Positions 49,950-59,541 of a DNA stretch of 64,000 bases are shown piece by piece (position 1 is the first letter of the stretch; each line of letters starts with the position of its first letter). The position numbers were made by a program, and so were the translations under genes. The notes under the pieces are model-generated. The model was not told where the DNA came from. It did not search any database and worked only from the letters and a program-made list of their open reading frames with translations. This stretch comes from Hyphomicrobiales bacterium (GTDB taxonomy: Bacteria; Pseudomonadota; Alphaproteobacteria; Rhizobiales; Rhizobiaceae): contig UEHQ01000021.1 of the NCBI GenBank assembly GCA_900489925.1, positions 1 through 64,000 of the forward strand. Reading direction: 5' to 3'.

Positions 49950-52900
49950 ATGTTACGAACGCATGACAAGGGAACGAAGGGGCCGATTACGGGCATGGCA
50001 GCGCGGCAACGCATTATTCCGGTCAGGCGCGAATACAATCGCTGGGTCGCCAACCAGACGCTGGAAGACTATGCGCTGCGCTTCACCGCCAAGAGCGCCC
50101 GGCAGTTCTCCTCGCAGCGCATTTCGCAGACGGCGATCGGCGCAATCTCCTTCCTGGCGCTGGAGGCGATCGGCGGCGCCATCACGCTCTCATACGGCAC
50201 CACCAACGCCTTCTATGCGATCATCGTCGCCTCGATCGCCATGCTCGCCATCGGCCTTCCGATCAGCCGCTACGCGATCCGCCACGGCGTCGACATCGAC
50301 CTGCTGACGCGTGGCGCGAGCTTCGGCTATATCGGCTCGACCATCACCTCGCTGATCTACGCCAGCTTCACCTTCATGCTGTTTGCGATCGAGGCCTCGA
50401 TCATGTCCGGCGCGCTGGAGCTGACGCTTGGGATACCCTTGTGGATCGGCTACATCATCAGCGCCGTCATGGTCATCCCGCTCGTCACCCATGGCGTCCG
50501 GCTGATCAGCCGCTTCCAGCTTCTGACGCAGCCCTTCTGGATCGTGCTCAACATCCTGCCCTTCCTCTTCATCGCGGTGATGGACTGGGAGAAGTTCGAT
50601 CTCTGGCGCGCCTTCTCCGGCATCCGCCATGCCTCTGGCCCACCCGGCACCATCGCCCCCTTCGATCTCGTCGAGTTCGGCGCCGCCTCCGCCGTCATCC
50701 TGGCACTGATGTCGCAGATCGGCGAACAGGCCGACTTCCTGCGCTTCCTCCCCCCGGAAAAGCAGACCAAGTGGCGCCACCGCCTCGCCGTCTTTCTCGC
50801 CGGCCCCGGCTGGGTCATCATCGGCGCGCCGAAGCTCTTGGCCGGCTCCTTCCTTGTCGTACTGACCTTCGCCTCAGGCGTTCCCGCCGACCGCGCCGCC
50901 GATCCGGCGCAGATGTATTTGACCGCCTTCGGCTACATGATCCCTTGGCACAACGCCGCGCTGCTGCTGATGGCCGCCTTCGTCATGGTCTCGCAGCTGA
51001 AGATCAACGTGATGAACGCCTATGCCGGGTCGCTCGCCTGGTCGAACTTCTTCTCCCGTTTGACCCACAGCCACCCCGGCCGCGTCATCTGGCTGGTGTT
51101 CAACGTGGCGATCGCGTTGCTCCTGATGGAGCTCGGCATCTACCGGCTGCTTGAAGAGACGCTCGGCATCTTCTCGATCATCGCCATGGCCTGGCTCTGC
51201 ACCATCTCGGCCGATCTCTTCATCAACAAGCCGCTCGGGCTCGCCCCTCCCGGCATCGAGTTCAAGCGCGCTCATCTCTACGACATCAACCCCGTCGGCC
51301 TCGGCGCCATGACGCTGTCGGCGACCATCGCCCTCGTCGCTCACTTCGGCGCCTTCGGCACGATCGCCGCTTCGCTGGCGCCCTACATCACCCTCATTGT
51401 CGCCCTGATCGCCTCGCCCGCGATCGCCTGGGCCACGAAGGGCAAGTTCTACCTCGCCCGCAAGCCGCGCCAGAGCTGGAAGAACCTGACGAACATCACC
51501 TGTTCGGTCTGCGAACACCCGTTCGAGCCGGAAGACATGGCCTGGTGTCCCGCCTATGCCGCGCCGATCTGCTCGCTCTGCTGTTCGCTCGACAGCCGCT
51601 GCCACGACATGTGCAAGCCCAATGCGCACCTGAATGCGCAGGTCGGTTATGTGGCGAGGGCGGTGCTGCCCGAAACCATCGTCCAGAAGCTCACCACCCG
51701 CCTCGGCCGCTACGGCATCGCCGTCATTCTGGCGCTGACGGCCGTTGGCGCCATCCTCGCCATGATCGCCCACCAGGTCTCCTCAGCCTCGCCGGAAACC
51801 GCCGAGGTCGTCAACGGCACGATCCTGATCGTCTTCTTCGTCTTCGCCGTCATCGCCGGCGTCGTCTGCTGGTTCTACGTGCTGGCCCATGACAGCCGCG
51901 TCGTCGCCGAGGAGGAATCCTCACGCCAGAACACGCTGCTGCTCAAGGAAATCGCCGCCCACAAGAAGACCGACGCCGCGCTGCAGGCCGCAAAGGAGAC
52001 CGCCGAGGCCGCCAACCGCGCCAAGAGCCGCTATGTCGTCGGCCTCAGCCACGAGCTGCGCACGCCGCTCAACGCCGTGCTCGGCTACGCCCAGATCCTC
52101 GAGCGCGACGAGACCATCCCGACGCCGCGCCAGTCGTCGATCAAGGTCATCCGCCGCTCGGCCGAACATCTCTCCGGCCTGATCGACGGCCTGCTCGATA
52201 TCTCCAAGATCGAGGCGGGCCGCCTGCAGGTCTATTCCAACGAGATCAACATCCAGGATTTCCTCGACCAGATCGTCGACATGTTCCGCCCGCAGGCGCT
52301 CGCCAAGGGCCTGACCTTCAACCATCAGCGCGCACCTGGCCTGCCCCAGTTCGTGCGCACCGACGAGAAGCGCTTGCGCCAGATCCTCGTCAATCTCCTT
52401 TCCAATGCCATCAAGTTCACCGACGAGGGCACCGTCACCTTCGACGTCGCCTATCGCAGCCAGGTGGCCACCTTCACCGTGACGGACACCGGCCGCGGCA
52501 TCGCCGAGAAGGACCTGAGCCGCATCTACGAGCCCTTCCAGCGCGGCGAGGCCGACAGCATCCGCCCCATGCCTGGCCTCGGCCTTGGCCTGACGATCAC
52601 CCAATTGCTGACCAACACGCTCGGCGGCGAAATCTCGGTGACCAGCGAGAAGGACAAGGGCTCGACCTTCCGCGTGCGCTTGATGCTTTCGGCCGTGCTG
52701 CGCGAGATGGCGGCGCCGCCGCAGGAAAAGAAGATCGTCAGCTATGACGGCCCGCGCCGCACCATCGTCGTCGTCGACGATAACGAGGATCACCGCGAGA
52801 TGATGCGCGAGATCCTGGTGCCGCTCGATTTCGTGGTGCTGACGGCGGCCAGCGGCACCGATTGCCTGACGCTGATCGAAGGCATTCAACCCGATCTCTT

Positions 52901-53381
52901 CCTCGTCGACATCCTGATGCCGGGGATGAACGGCTGGCAGCTGGTCTCGCGCCTGCGTGAAGCCGGCCAGACCGCGCCGATCGTCATGCTGTCGGCCAAT
53001 ATCGGCGACGCCGCCGCCCATGGCGACAGCGACGACAGCCACAATGACGCGATCGGCAAGCCCGTCGACATCCGCCGCCTGCGCGACAAGCTTGCCCTGC
53101 ATCTCGGCCTGAAATGGCTCTACGCCGAAGCCGCCCCCGCCGCGCCCAAGAAGACCGAGCAAGTCCTGCAAAGCCCCGGCGACGCGCATGTGCAGGAACT
53201 GCTGCGTCTCGGCGAGATCGGCTATATCAGGGGCATCGAGGCCAAGCTCGCCGACCTTGCCAAGGTGGAGGCAAATCAGCCATTTACCGAGGAACTTCGA
53301 TCCTATGTCGCCGCCTTCGACCTGAACGGCTTCATGGCCTTCCTGCACCGCTTCGACGAAAAGGTGGAACACATTGGCTGA
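49950..53381 (+). CDS. NCS1 permease-fused hybrid histidine kinase
   Basis: 1143 aa. Residues about 30-505 form an NCS1 (cytosine/purine/allantoin) permease-like domain of about 12 helices (SRYAIRHGVDIDLLTRGASFGY, 20+ residues in total, begins the conserved region). Residues 518-555 hold nine cysteines (CSVC, C533, CSLCC, CHDMC), probably a zinc site. Two more helices lie near 587-607 and 622-645, then a coiled coil, HisKA with H701, HATPase (LLSNAIKF; GLGLGL) and a receiver with D987. The last 95 residues are a helical tail. It probably senses a nitrogenous compound while binding or moving it. It faces urtA and is followed by a coupled response regulator. Confidence 0.85.
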   Translation: MLRTHDKGTKGPITGMAARQRIIPVRREYNRWVANQTLEDYALRFTAKSARQFSSQRISQTAIGAISFLALEAIGGAITLSYGTTNAFYAIIVASIAMLAIGLPISRYAIRHGVDIDLLTRGASFGYIGSTITSLIYASFTFMLFAIEASIMSGALELTLGIPLWIGYIISAVMVIPLVTHGVRLISRFQLLTQPFWIVLNILPFLFIAVMDWEKFDLWRAFSGIRHASGPPGTIAPFDLVEFGAASAVILALMSQIGEQADFLRFLPPEKQTKWRHRLAVFLAGPGWVIIGAPKLLAGSFLVVLTFASGVPADRAADPAQMYLTAFGYMIPWHNAALLLMAAFVMVSQLKINVMNAYAGSLAWSNFFSRLTHSHPGRVIWLVFNVAIALLLMELGIYRLLEETLGIFSIIAMAWLCTISADLFINKPLGLAPPGIEFKRAHLYDINPVGLGAMTLSATIALVAHFGAFGTIAASLAPYITLIVALIASPAIAWATKGKFYLARKPRQSWKNLTNITCSVCEHPFEPEDMAWCPAYAAPICSLCCSLDSRCHDMCKPNAHLNAQVGYVARAVLPETIVQKLTTRLGRYGIAVILALTAVGAILAMIAHQVSSASPETAEVVNGTILIVFFVFAVIAGVVCWFYVLAHDSRVVAEEESSRQNTLLLKEIAAHKKTDAALQAAKETAEAANRAKSRYVVGLSHELRTPLNAVLGYAQILERDETIPTPRQSSIKVIRRSAEHLSGLIDGLLDISKIEAGRLQVYSNEINIQDFLDQIVDMFRPQALAKGLTFNHQRAPGLPQFVRTDEKRLRQILVNLLSNAIKFTDEGTVTFDVAYRSQVATFTVTDTGRGIAEKDLSRIYEPFQRGEADSIRPMPGLGLGLTITQLLTNTLGGEISVTSEKDKGSTFRVRLMLSAVLREMAAPPQEKKIVSYDGPRRTIVVVDDNEDHREMMREILVPLDFVVLTAASGTDCLTLIEGIQPDLFLVDILMPGMNGWQLVSRLREAGQTAPIVMLSANIGDAAAHGDSDDSHNDAIGKPVDIRRLRDKLALHLGLKWLYAEAAPAAPKKTEQVLQSPGDAHVQELLRLGEIGYIRGIEAKLADLAKVEANQPFTEELRSYVAAFDLNGFMAFLHRFDEKVEHIG

Positions 53382-54282
53382 GCTCCCGCGCGACATCGTT
53401 CTGTTGGTTGACGACTCGCCGGAAGCGCTCGGCTTCCTCACCGATGCGCTGGAGCAATCCGGCTTCTCCGTCCTGATCGCCACCTCGGGCTCGGCAGCAC
53501 TCAACATCGTCGAGCGCATCACCCCTGATCTGATCCTGCTCGACGCGGTGATGCCCACGATGGACGGCTTCGAGACCTGCCGGCGGCTGAAGGCCAACCC
53601 GGCGATCAGCCAGATCCCCGTCATCTTCATGACCGGCCTGACCGAGACCGAACACGTCGTCCATGCGCTCGGCTCCGGCGGCGTCGACTATCTGACCAAG
53701 CCGATCAACATCGATGAACTGCGCGCCCGCATCGGCGTGCACCTCAGAAACGCCCGCTCCGCCCAGAGCGCCCGCGTCGCGCTCGACGCCGCCGGCCGCC
53801 ACCTGCTGGCGGTCAAGGGCGACGGCAACATCCACTGGTCGACGCCGCAGGCCACGCGCCTCGTCAACGCCGCCATGGGCAGCGACGACGGCATGGACAC
53901 CGTAATCTCGACCATCGCCGCCTGGATGAAGGACCGCACCGCCGCCACCCGCGACGCCACCATCGCCGTCGCCCATGGCGGCCAGGACGTGCTGCAACTC
54001 GCCTTCCTCGGCACGATCGGCCCCGACGAATATCTCTTCCGCCTGACCGCCAGCCAGCGCGCCGACGACCAGGTGCTGCGCCAGCGCTTCGCGCTCACCC
54101 ACCGCGAATCCGAAGTGCTGCTGTGGATCGCCAAGGGCAAGGCCAACCGCGACATCGGCGAAATTCTCGGCCTCTCGGCCCGCACGGTGAACAAGCACCT
54201 CGAGCAGATCTACGTCAAACTCGGCGTCGAAAACCGCGCCTCGGCCGCGGTCAAGGCGGCTCATGTGTTGCATGAGACGTAG
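53374..54282 (+). CDS. LuxR-type response regulator coupled to the permease-kinase
   Basis: 302 aa from a TTG start that overlaps the kinase stop by 8 bp. Receiver domain with phosphoacceptor D57 (LILLDAVMPTMDGFE), conserved threonine and lysine in MTGLTE and YLTKPI. A middle region (about 125-235) of unknown type, then a LuxR helix-turn-helix at about 240-298 (RESEVLLWIAKGKANRDIGE). It is the natural output of the kinase upstream. The urt operon is a candidate target. Confidence 0.9.
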   Translation: MAELPRDIVLLVDDSPEALGFLTDALEQSGFSVLIATSGSAALNIVERITPDLILLDAVMPTMDGFETCRRLKANPAISQIPVIFMTGLTETEHVVHALGSGGVDYLTKPINIDELRARIGVHLRNARSAQSARVALDAAGRHLLAVKGDGNIHWSTPQATRLVNAAMGSDDGMDTVISTIAAWMKDRTAATRDATIAVAHGGQDVLQLAFLGTIGPDEYLFRLTASQRADDQVLRQRFALTHRESEVLLWIAKGKANRDIGEILGLSARTVNKHLEQIYVKLGVENRASAAVKAAHVLHET

Positions 54283-54321
54283 GTCGGCTCTGGGCACAAG
54301 CAGCAAGGATCGGAGACAGCG

Positions 54322-54732
54322 TTGATCCGCAGAGCCACAGACGCAGACATCCCGCGCATTGTCCAGATCCGGGCCGAGGTAGAGGAAAATCGGCTCTCCG
54401 ATCCATCCAAGGTGACGATCGCAGATATCCGGTGGTTCATTGCCAACCCCGGATTATGGGTTTGGCAAGAAGACGGCGACATCAGCGGCTTCTCCGCCGC
54501 CGACCCACGAAACGGCTACATCTGGGCTCTGTTCGTCGATAACGCGGTTGCCGGTCGCGGTATCGGGCGCGCCTTGCTCGACAGGGCTTGCGGGACGCTC
54601 AGGGATGCCGGCTTCACCTGCATATGGCTGACCACCGACCCCGGAACCCGGGCGGAGCGTATCTATCGCAGGGCCGGCTGGCAGTTGATCGGCGAGCAGG
54701 ACAACGAGCTGCTCTTCGAACTGCAAATCTAG
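54322..54732 (+). CDS. GNAT family acetyltransferase
   Basis: 136 aa from a TTG start with aaggatcgg upstream. Acetyl-CoA loop AGRGIGRALLDRACG near residue 78-92 and the WLTTDPGTRAERIYRRAGW segment typical of GNAT enzymes. The substrate is unknown. It lies 39 bp after the response regulator and may be cotranscribed with it. Confidence 0.82.
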   Translation: MIRRATDADIPRIVQIRAEVEENRLSDPSKVTIADIRWFIANPGLWVWQEDGDISGFSAADPRNGYIWALFVDNAVAGRGIGRALLDRACGTLRDAGFTCIWLTTDPGTRAERIYRRAGWQLIGEQDNELLFELQI

Positions 54733-54836
54733 CGCACCGCACTTTGCCAGCCGCGAACAGACATTCTTAAAGCCTCGCGCGGTAAATTGGGCATGCCTCT
54801 CGGTGGGCATGGCATCAAGATGATATCCGGCAGGTC

Positions 54837-56021
54837 ATGAAGGACAGGCTCTATTACGTGGATCGGCTGCGGATTTCCGCCTTCGCGATCCTGATCCTCT
54901 ATCACTCCTCGGCAGCCTTCTTCACCGATATGGGCTGGCTGATCCATAGCGATCGCACCAGCCCCGTGCTCTCGCTGATCATGGAATTCCCGCGCGCCTG
55001 GCGGCTGGCGCTGTTGTTCTTCGTCTCCGGCATGGGCGCTGCCTTCTCCTTCCGCTCCGATTCCAGCCTGGCCTTCCTGCGCAAGCGCACCATCCGCCTG
55101 CTCGTGCCCCTGCTGTTCGCCATGGCCGTCCTCGTCGTGCCGCAGGTCTGGTACGAGCGCATGTACGAGACCGGCTATGACGGCTCGCTCATCAATTTCT
55201 GGCTGACGCGCTATTTCACCGAGGGCCGCTATCCGACCGGCAATTTCACCTGGGCGCACATGTGGTTCGTCGCCTATCTGCTTGTGATGTCGGTGATCTG
55301 CTACCCGATCTTTCTCTATCTCAGCCGACCCGGCAACAGAATCATGGCCTGGTTCGAGCGCGTCGCAAAATCAGGCGCGATCTACCTGTTCTTCCTGCTG
55401 CCGCTGCTGCTCAACTTGGTCTTGACGCCCTTCTACCCCAAGGAAACCAATGCGCTCTACAATGACGGCGCCTGGTTCGCGGTCTGGGCAAGCTGGTTCG
55501 GCCTCGGCTTCCTCGTCGCCCGCAATCATCGCAGCCTGATCGAGCCGATCATCGCCAGGCGCTATCTGAGCGCCGCCATCGCGCTGGCCGTCACCGCGTT
55601 CCTCTACGCCTTCGCCTGGCTGGTGCCGGCCGAGCAGGCCATCGGCAGCTATGCCGATGAAACCCCGCTCTTCAAGGCCGCGATCTTCCTGCTCGCCTGG
55701 TCGATGATCCTGACGCTGATCGGCTTCGCCGCCCGTCATTTCAACCAGCCGGACGCACGGCTGGTCACCGTCAACCGGCTCGTCTTCCCGCTCTACATCA
55801 TCCACCAGACGGTGATCGTCGGCGCGCTTTACTACGTCCTGCCGCTCGGCCTGCCCGCCGTGCCGAGCTTCATCATCATCGCGGCCGCAACCTTCGTGCT
55901 GTCGGGCCTCTTCGCCATCGCGGTGGACTTCATCCCCGGCCGCGCGCGCCTGCTTTTCGGCCTCGAAGCCAAACCGCGTGGCCCCTCGGGCGAGCGCAAG
56001 ACCGTCGGCGCGCAGCGATAG
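54837..56021 (+). CDS. Acyltransferase-3 (OpgC-like) membrane protein
   Basis: 394 aa with about ten transmembrane helices. N-terminal YYVDRLRISAFAILILYHSSAA includes the histidine expected for the acyltransferase-3 family; LLFFVSGMGAAFSF follows. The family O-acylates surface sugars or glucans (for example OpgC succinylates periplasmic glucans). Its substrate is not shown by neighbours. The C-terminus is basic. Confidence 0.82.
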   Translation: MKDRLYYVDRLRISAFAILILYHSSAAFFTDMGWLIHSDRTSPVLSLIMEFPRAWRLALLFFVSGMGAAFSFRSDSSLAFLRKRTIRLLVPLLFAMAVLVVPQVWYERMYETGYDGSLINFWLTRYFTEGRYPTGNFTWAHMWFVAYLLVMSVICYPIFLYLSRPGNRIMAWFERVAKSGAIYLFFLLPLLLNLVLTPFYPKETNALYNDGAWFAVWASWFGLGFLVARNHRSLIEPIIARRYLSAAIALAVTAFLYAFAWLVPAEQAIGSYADETPLFKAAIFLLAWSMILTLIGFAARHFNQPDARLVTVNRLVFPLYIIHQTVIVGALYYVLPLGLPAVPSFIIIAAATFVLSGLFAIAVDFIPGRARLLFGLEAKPRGPSGERKTVGAQR

Positions 56022-56027
56022 GCTGGA

Positions 56028-56996
56028 TCAAGCCACCCGGTCCGGCGGCTCGCGTCCCTCGAAGAAGGCGGTGATGTTGTCCACCACCTTCATGCCCATC
56101 GCATTGCGCGTCTCTTCGGTGGCACTGCCGAGATGCGGCAGCAGAACTACGTTCTCCAACGCGCGCAGCTTCTCCGGCACCTGCGGCTCAGCCTCGTAGA
56201 CGTCGAGACCGGCGCCGCGGATCACGCCATTCTCGAGCGCCGCGATCAGCGCCGCCTCGTCGACGACATCGCCCCGCGCCGTGTTGATCAGATAGGCGCC
56301 GGGCTTCATCGCCGCGAAACGGGCTGCATTCATCAGGTGCCGGTTCTCAGCCCCACCTGGGCAATGCAGCGACACGAAATCGCTGGCCGCCAGCACCTCT
56401 TCCACGGTCGCGAGCTGCCGCGCGCCAAATCGCGCCGCTTCCGCCGCATCGACCGTCGAGCGGTTGTAGAACACCACGTCCATGCCGAAGCCGAAATGGC
56501 AGCGTTGCGCAAACGCCTTGCCGATGCGCCCGAAGCCGATGATCCCCACCGTCTTGCCCGTAACCTTGCTGCCGATCATATGCGTCGGACACCAGCCCTT
56601 CCATTCGCCGGCCCGGATCTGCCGCTCTCCTTCCCCGCCACGACGAGCAATCGTGAGGAGCAGGAGCATGGCGATATCTGCCGTGCAGTCGGTGAGCACG
56701 CCGGGCGTATTGGTGACCACAATGCCCTTGGCTTTTGCGGCGGCAATGTCGATGTGATTGTAGCCGACCCCAAAATTGCCGAGGATCCTCGCGCGCGTCT
56801 CCCCTTCGAAAACCGAGGCGGGCAGCTTGTCTGACACGGTCGGAAGCACGCCGTCGTGGCTGCGCAGCGCATCGGCGATCGCCTCGGCCGACATCGGCAG
56901 ATCGCCGGTATTGAAGGTCACATCGAAACGCTCGGAAAGAACCGCTTCGACTGCTGACGGCCAGCGCCGGGTGACGAGAATTTTGGGGCGAGGCAT
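56028..56996 (-). CDS. NAD(P)-dependent D-2-hydroxyacid dehydrogenase
   Basis: 322 aa from the ATG at 56996. Rossmann motif GIIGFGRIGKAFAQR, substrate-side NTARGDVVDE (catalytic Arg), and LPHLGSATEETR with the catalytic histidine. It resembles glyoxylate/hydroxypyruvate reductases or formate-dehydrogenase-like D-isomer enzymes; substrate undetermined. Convergent with the acyltransferase gene (6-bp gap). Confidence 0.88.
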   Translation of the reverse strand: MPRPKILVTRRWPSAVEAVLSERFDVTFNTGDLPMSAEAIADALRSHDGVLPTVSDKLPASVFEGETRARILGNFGVGYNHIDIAAAKAKGIVVTNTPGVLTDCTADIAMLLLLTIARRGGEGERQIRAGEWKGWCPTHMIGSKVTGKTVGIIGFGRIGKAFAQRCHFGFGMDVVFYNRSTVDAAEAARFGARQLATVEEVLAASDFVSLHCPGGAENRHLMNAARFAAMKPGAYLINTARGDVVDEAALIAALENGVIRGAGLDVYEAEPQVPEKLRALENVVLLPHLGSATEETRNAMGMKVVDNITAFFEGREPPDRVA

Positions 56997-57133
56997 GGCG
57001 TATCCGTATCTTCTGCGGCCGTGCCGCTCGGAGAAATTTCGAGTACGGCAACCTGTTGAATTCGCGGGCGATCCTAACTGGATCATCCTCAATCGCAAGG
57101 CCGGTCAATGGCCGGGCGGTTCGCATCGCCGCC

Positions 57134-57168
57134 AAAAACGAAAGAAGCCCGGTGCGAGACCGGGCTTC
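57134..57168 (-). terminator. Intrinsic terminator of the liv operon
   Basis: On the minus strand GAAGCCCGG, loop tctcgca, CCGGGCTTC, followed by TTTCGTTTTT. It starts 24 bp after the livK stop. Confidence 0.85.
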
Positions 57169-57191
57169 CAAAGTGGTAGGAACAGGCGTTC

Positions 57192-58316
57192 TTACTTCGC
57201 GTCCTGCGGGAAGTAGCCGAACTTGCCGTCCGCACCCTTCTTCCATTCGTACATGATGTAGCCAGGAAGCTTCGGGTCACCCTTTTCGTCGAAGGACATT
57301 TCGCCGAGAACGGTCTTGAACGGACCCTTTGCCTTCATCGCTGCAGCTACGGCTTCAGCGTCGGTCGAAGCGGCTGCCTTGGCAGCTTCAGCGATCGTCT
57401 GCAGGGCAGCGTAAGAGTACAGCGTGTAGGCTTCCGGGTTGAAGCCAGCTGCCTTGAACTTGGCAACGAGGTCCTTGTTGTCGGGGTTCAGGGTCGGATC
57501 GGGACCGAACGTGTTCAGCGTACCGGCGACTGCATCGCCAGCGATCGATGCCAGTTCGTTCGAAACGATACCGTCACCCGATACGAGCGTAGCCTTCAGG
57601 CCCTGGTCGGCAGCCTGACGGATAATCAGACCAGCTTCAGTGTGTAGACCACCCCAGTAGATGATCGAGACGCCGGCTTCCTTCATCTTGGCGATGAGGG
57701 CCGAGAAGTCCTTGTCGCCGACGTTGATGCCTTCGTACATGACTTCGGTGATACCAGCGGCATTCATGGCCTTCTTGGTTTCATCTGCGAGGCCCTGACC
57801 GTAAGGCGTCTTGTCGTGAACGACAGCGATCTTGGCGTCCTTGAAGTGGTCAGCCAGATACTTGCCGGCAATCGCGCCCTGCTGGTCGTCACGACCGCAA
57901 GTACGGAAGGTGTTCCACAGGCCGCGCTCGGTGAACTTCGGGTTCGTAGCAGCCGGGGTGATTTCGAGGATGCCGTTTTCAGCGTAGACTTCCGAAGCCG
58001 GGATCGAAACACCCGAGTTGAAGTGGCCGATAACGAACTTCACACCGTCAGCAGCGAACTTGTTCGCAACCGAGATACCCTGCTTCGGGTCGGAAACGTC
58101 GTCGCCGAGCACGATCTTGATCTGCTCGCCGTTGATGCCACCAGCAGCGTTGATGTCTGCAGCAGCTTGTTCGGCACCCTTCTGGAGCTGAGCACCAAAC
58201 GCAGCGTTAGGTCCAGTCAGCGGGCCGGCCACAGCAACGATAACGTCGGCCCAAGCGTTGCCGCTGAAGGCGACCATCGCCGTCAGGGCTACTGCCGAAA
58301 GAAGAGACTTCTTCAT
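57192..58316 (-). CDS. livK: Branched-chain amino acid binding protein LivK/BraC
   Basis: 374 aa with a signal peptide to residue 23 (GNAWADV). The mature start VIVAVAGPLTGPNAAFG is the type I fold of Leu/Ile/Val binding proteins. The distance of 118 bp from the preceding gene suggests a separate ribosome site and perhaps extra transcription. It supplies LivHMGF. Confidence 0.92.
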   Translation of the reverse strand: MKKSLLSAVALTAMVAFSGNAWADVIVAVAGPLTGPNAAFGAQLQKGAEQAAADINAAGGINGEQIKIVLGDDVSDPKQGISVANKFAADGVKFVIGHFNSGVSIPASEVYAENGILEITPAATNPKFTERGLWNTFRTCGRDDQQGAIAGKYLADHFKDAKIAVVHDKTPYGQGLADETKKAMNAAGITEVMYEGINVGDKDFSALIAKMKEAGVSIIYWGGLHTEAGLIIRQAADQGLKATLVSGDGIVSNELASIAGDAVAGTLNTFGPDPTLNPDNKDLVAKFKAAGFNPEAYTLYSYAALQTIAEAAKAAASTDAEAVAAAMKAKGPFKTVLGEMSFDEKGDPKLPGYIMYEWKKGADGKFGYFPQDAK

Positions 58317-58434
58317 TTGTTACTCCCAATTTTTTAGCGGGTTCTGTTCCACTACCCAGCGCATTACCCACTTTACTGCGCAAGGAAACTTGTTCCACTC
58401 CGAGGGGCAATCTGTCCCTAGATTCAACCGGCTG

Positions 58435-58788
58435 TCAATGTTTTGCCTTCCAGGAGAAGGGGGACGTCTTTTCGTAGAGCCAGTAGTAGTTATTGACCAT
58501 CTGGTTGGTCCGGCGATAGCGATAGCCGGCCGTCGAGAAGATCAAGAGAAGAACTACGTCGATGACGTAGTAGAAGAGGCTGAGGAACGGCCCATCGAAG
58601 AGCGCGTGATGCAGAAACTGCATCGCAAATCCCAGCAGCAATGTGTAGGCGATGACCAGCGGGTAATTGCTCCAGCTTTCCGCTGCAGCCCTGCCCGCAC
58701 GCCAGGCGGTCCAGAAGCCGATCAGCACGACGAAAAGCCGAATGACGCTGCGCACGCCGGTATCGCCTTCAAAGAAAAGTCCCTGCAT
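58435..58788 (-). CDS. DUF6867 membrane protein in the liv operon
   Basis: 117 aa with three or four hydrophobic segments (about 14-30, 43-60, 66-85) and a C-terminal YRYRRTNQMVNNYYWLYEKT. It is the DUF6867-type protein that recurs between livF and livK in rhizobia. The function is unknown; a membrane accessory to the transporter is an inference. Confidence 0.78.
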   Translation of the reverse strand: MQGLFFEGDTGVRSVIRLFVVLIGFWTAWRAGRAAAESWSNYPLVIAYTLLLGFAMQFLHHALFDGPFLSLFYYVIDVVLLLIFSTAGYRYRRTNQMVNNYYWLYEKTSPFSWKAKH

Positions 58789-58812
58789 ATCAAAGTCTCC
58801 TCTTCGTCATGC

Positions 58813-59541
58813 TCAATGCCGTCCGCCTTCGAGGTAAGCGGCGCGAACTTCGGGGTTTGCCAGCAGCTCCTGTCCGGAACCTGACATCGTCACCTTGCCG
58901 TTGACCATGACATAAGCGCGGTCGGACAGCTTCAGTGCGGCAAAGGCGTTCTGCTCGACGAGGAAGACGGTCAGCCCGTCCTGCTTGTTGAGCGCCTTGA
59001 TCGCCTCGAAAATACCCTTGACGATCAGCGGAGCCAGGCCGAGCGAGGGTTCGTCGAGCAGCAGCAGCTTCGGGCGGGCCATCAGCGCGCGGCCGATCGA
59101 CAGCATCTGCTGCTCGCCACCCGACAGTGTACCACCGCGCTGCGTCTGGCGCTCCTTGAGACGCGGGAACATCGTGAAGATCTTCTCGACGTCTTCCTTG
59201 AAGTATTTGAGGTTATCGAGGCCGGCACCCATCTGGAGATTTTCCATGACGGTCATGCGCGGGAAGATACGACGACCTTCCGGCGACTGCGCGATGCGCA
59301 ACCGGGCAATCTCGTGCGTCGGCATCTTGGTGATGTCGCGGCCCTCGAAGATGATCGCGCCGGTACGCGCCTGCGGGCTGCCGCAGATCGTCATCATCAG
59401 CGTCGACTTGCCGGCGCCGTTGGCGCCGATCAGGCTGACGATTTCGCCCTGGTTGACTTCGACGTCGATGCCTGCGAGCGCGCGAATGTTGCCGTAGTAG
59501 GTTTCAACGCCCTGAACTTTCAGAAGTGGCTGACCGGTCAT
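58813..59541 (-). CDS. livF: LivF, branched-chain amino acid ABC ATPase
   Basis: 242 aa. Walker A GANGAGKSTLMM, signature LSGGEQQMLSIGRAL, Walker B LLLLDEPSLGLAP. Start overlaps the livG stop by one base (TGATG). Confidence 0.93.
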   Translation of the reverse strand: MTGQPLLKVQGVETYYGNIRALAGIDVEVNQGEIVSLIGANGAGKSTLMMTICGSPQARTGAIIFEGRDITKMPTHEIARLRIAQSPEGRRIFPRMTVMENLQMGAGLDNLKYFKEDVEKIFTMFPRLKERQTQRGGTLSGGEQQMLSIGRALMARPKLLLLDEPSLGLAPLIVKGIFEAIKALNKQDGLTVFLVEQNAFAALKLSDRAYVMVNGKVTMSGSGQELLANPEVRAAYLEGGRH

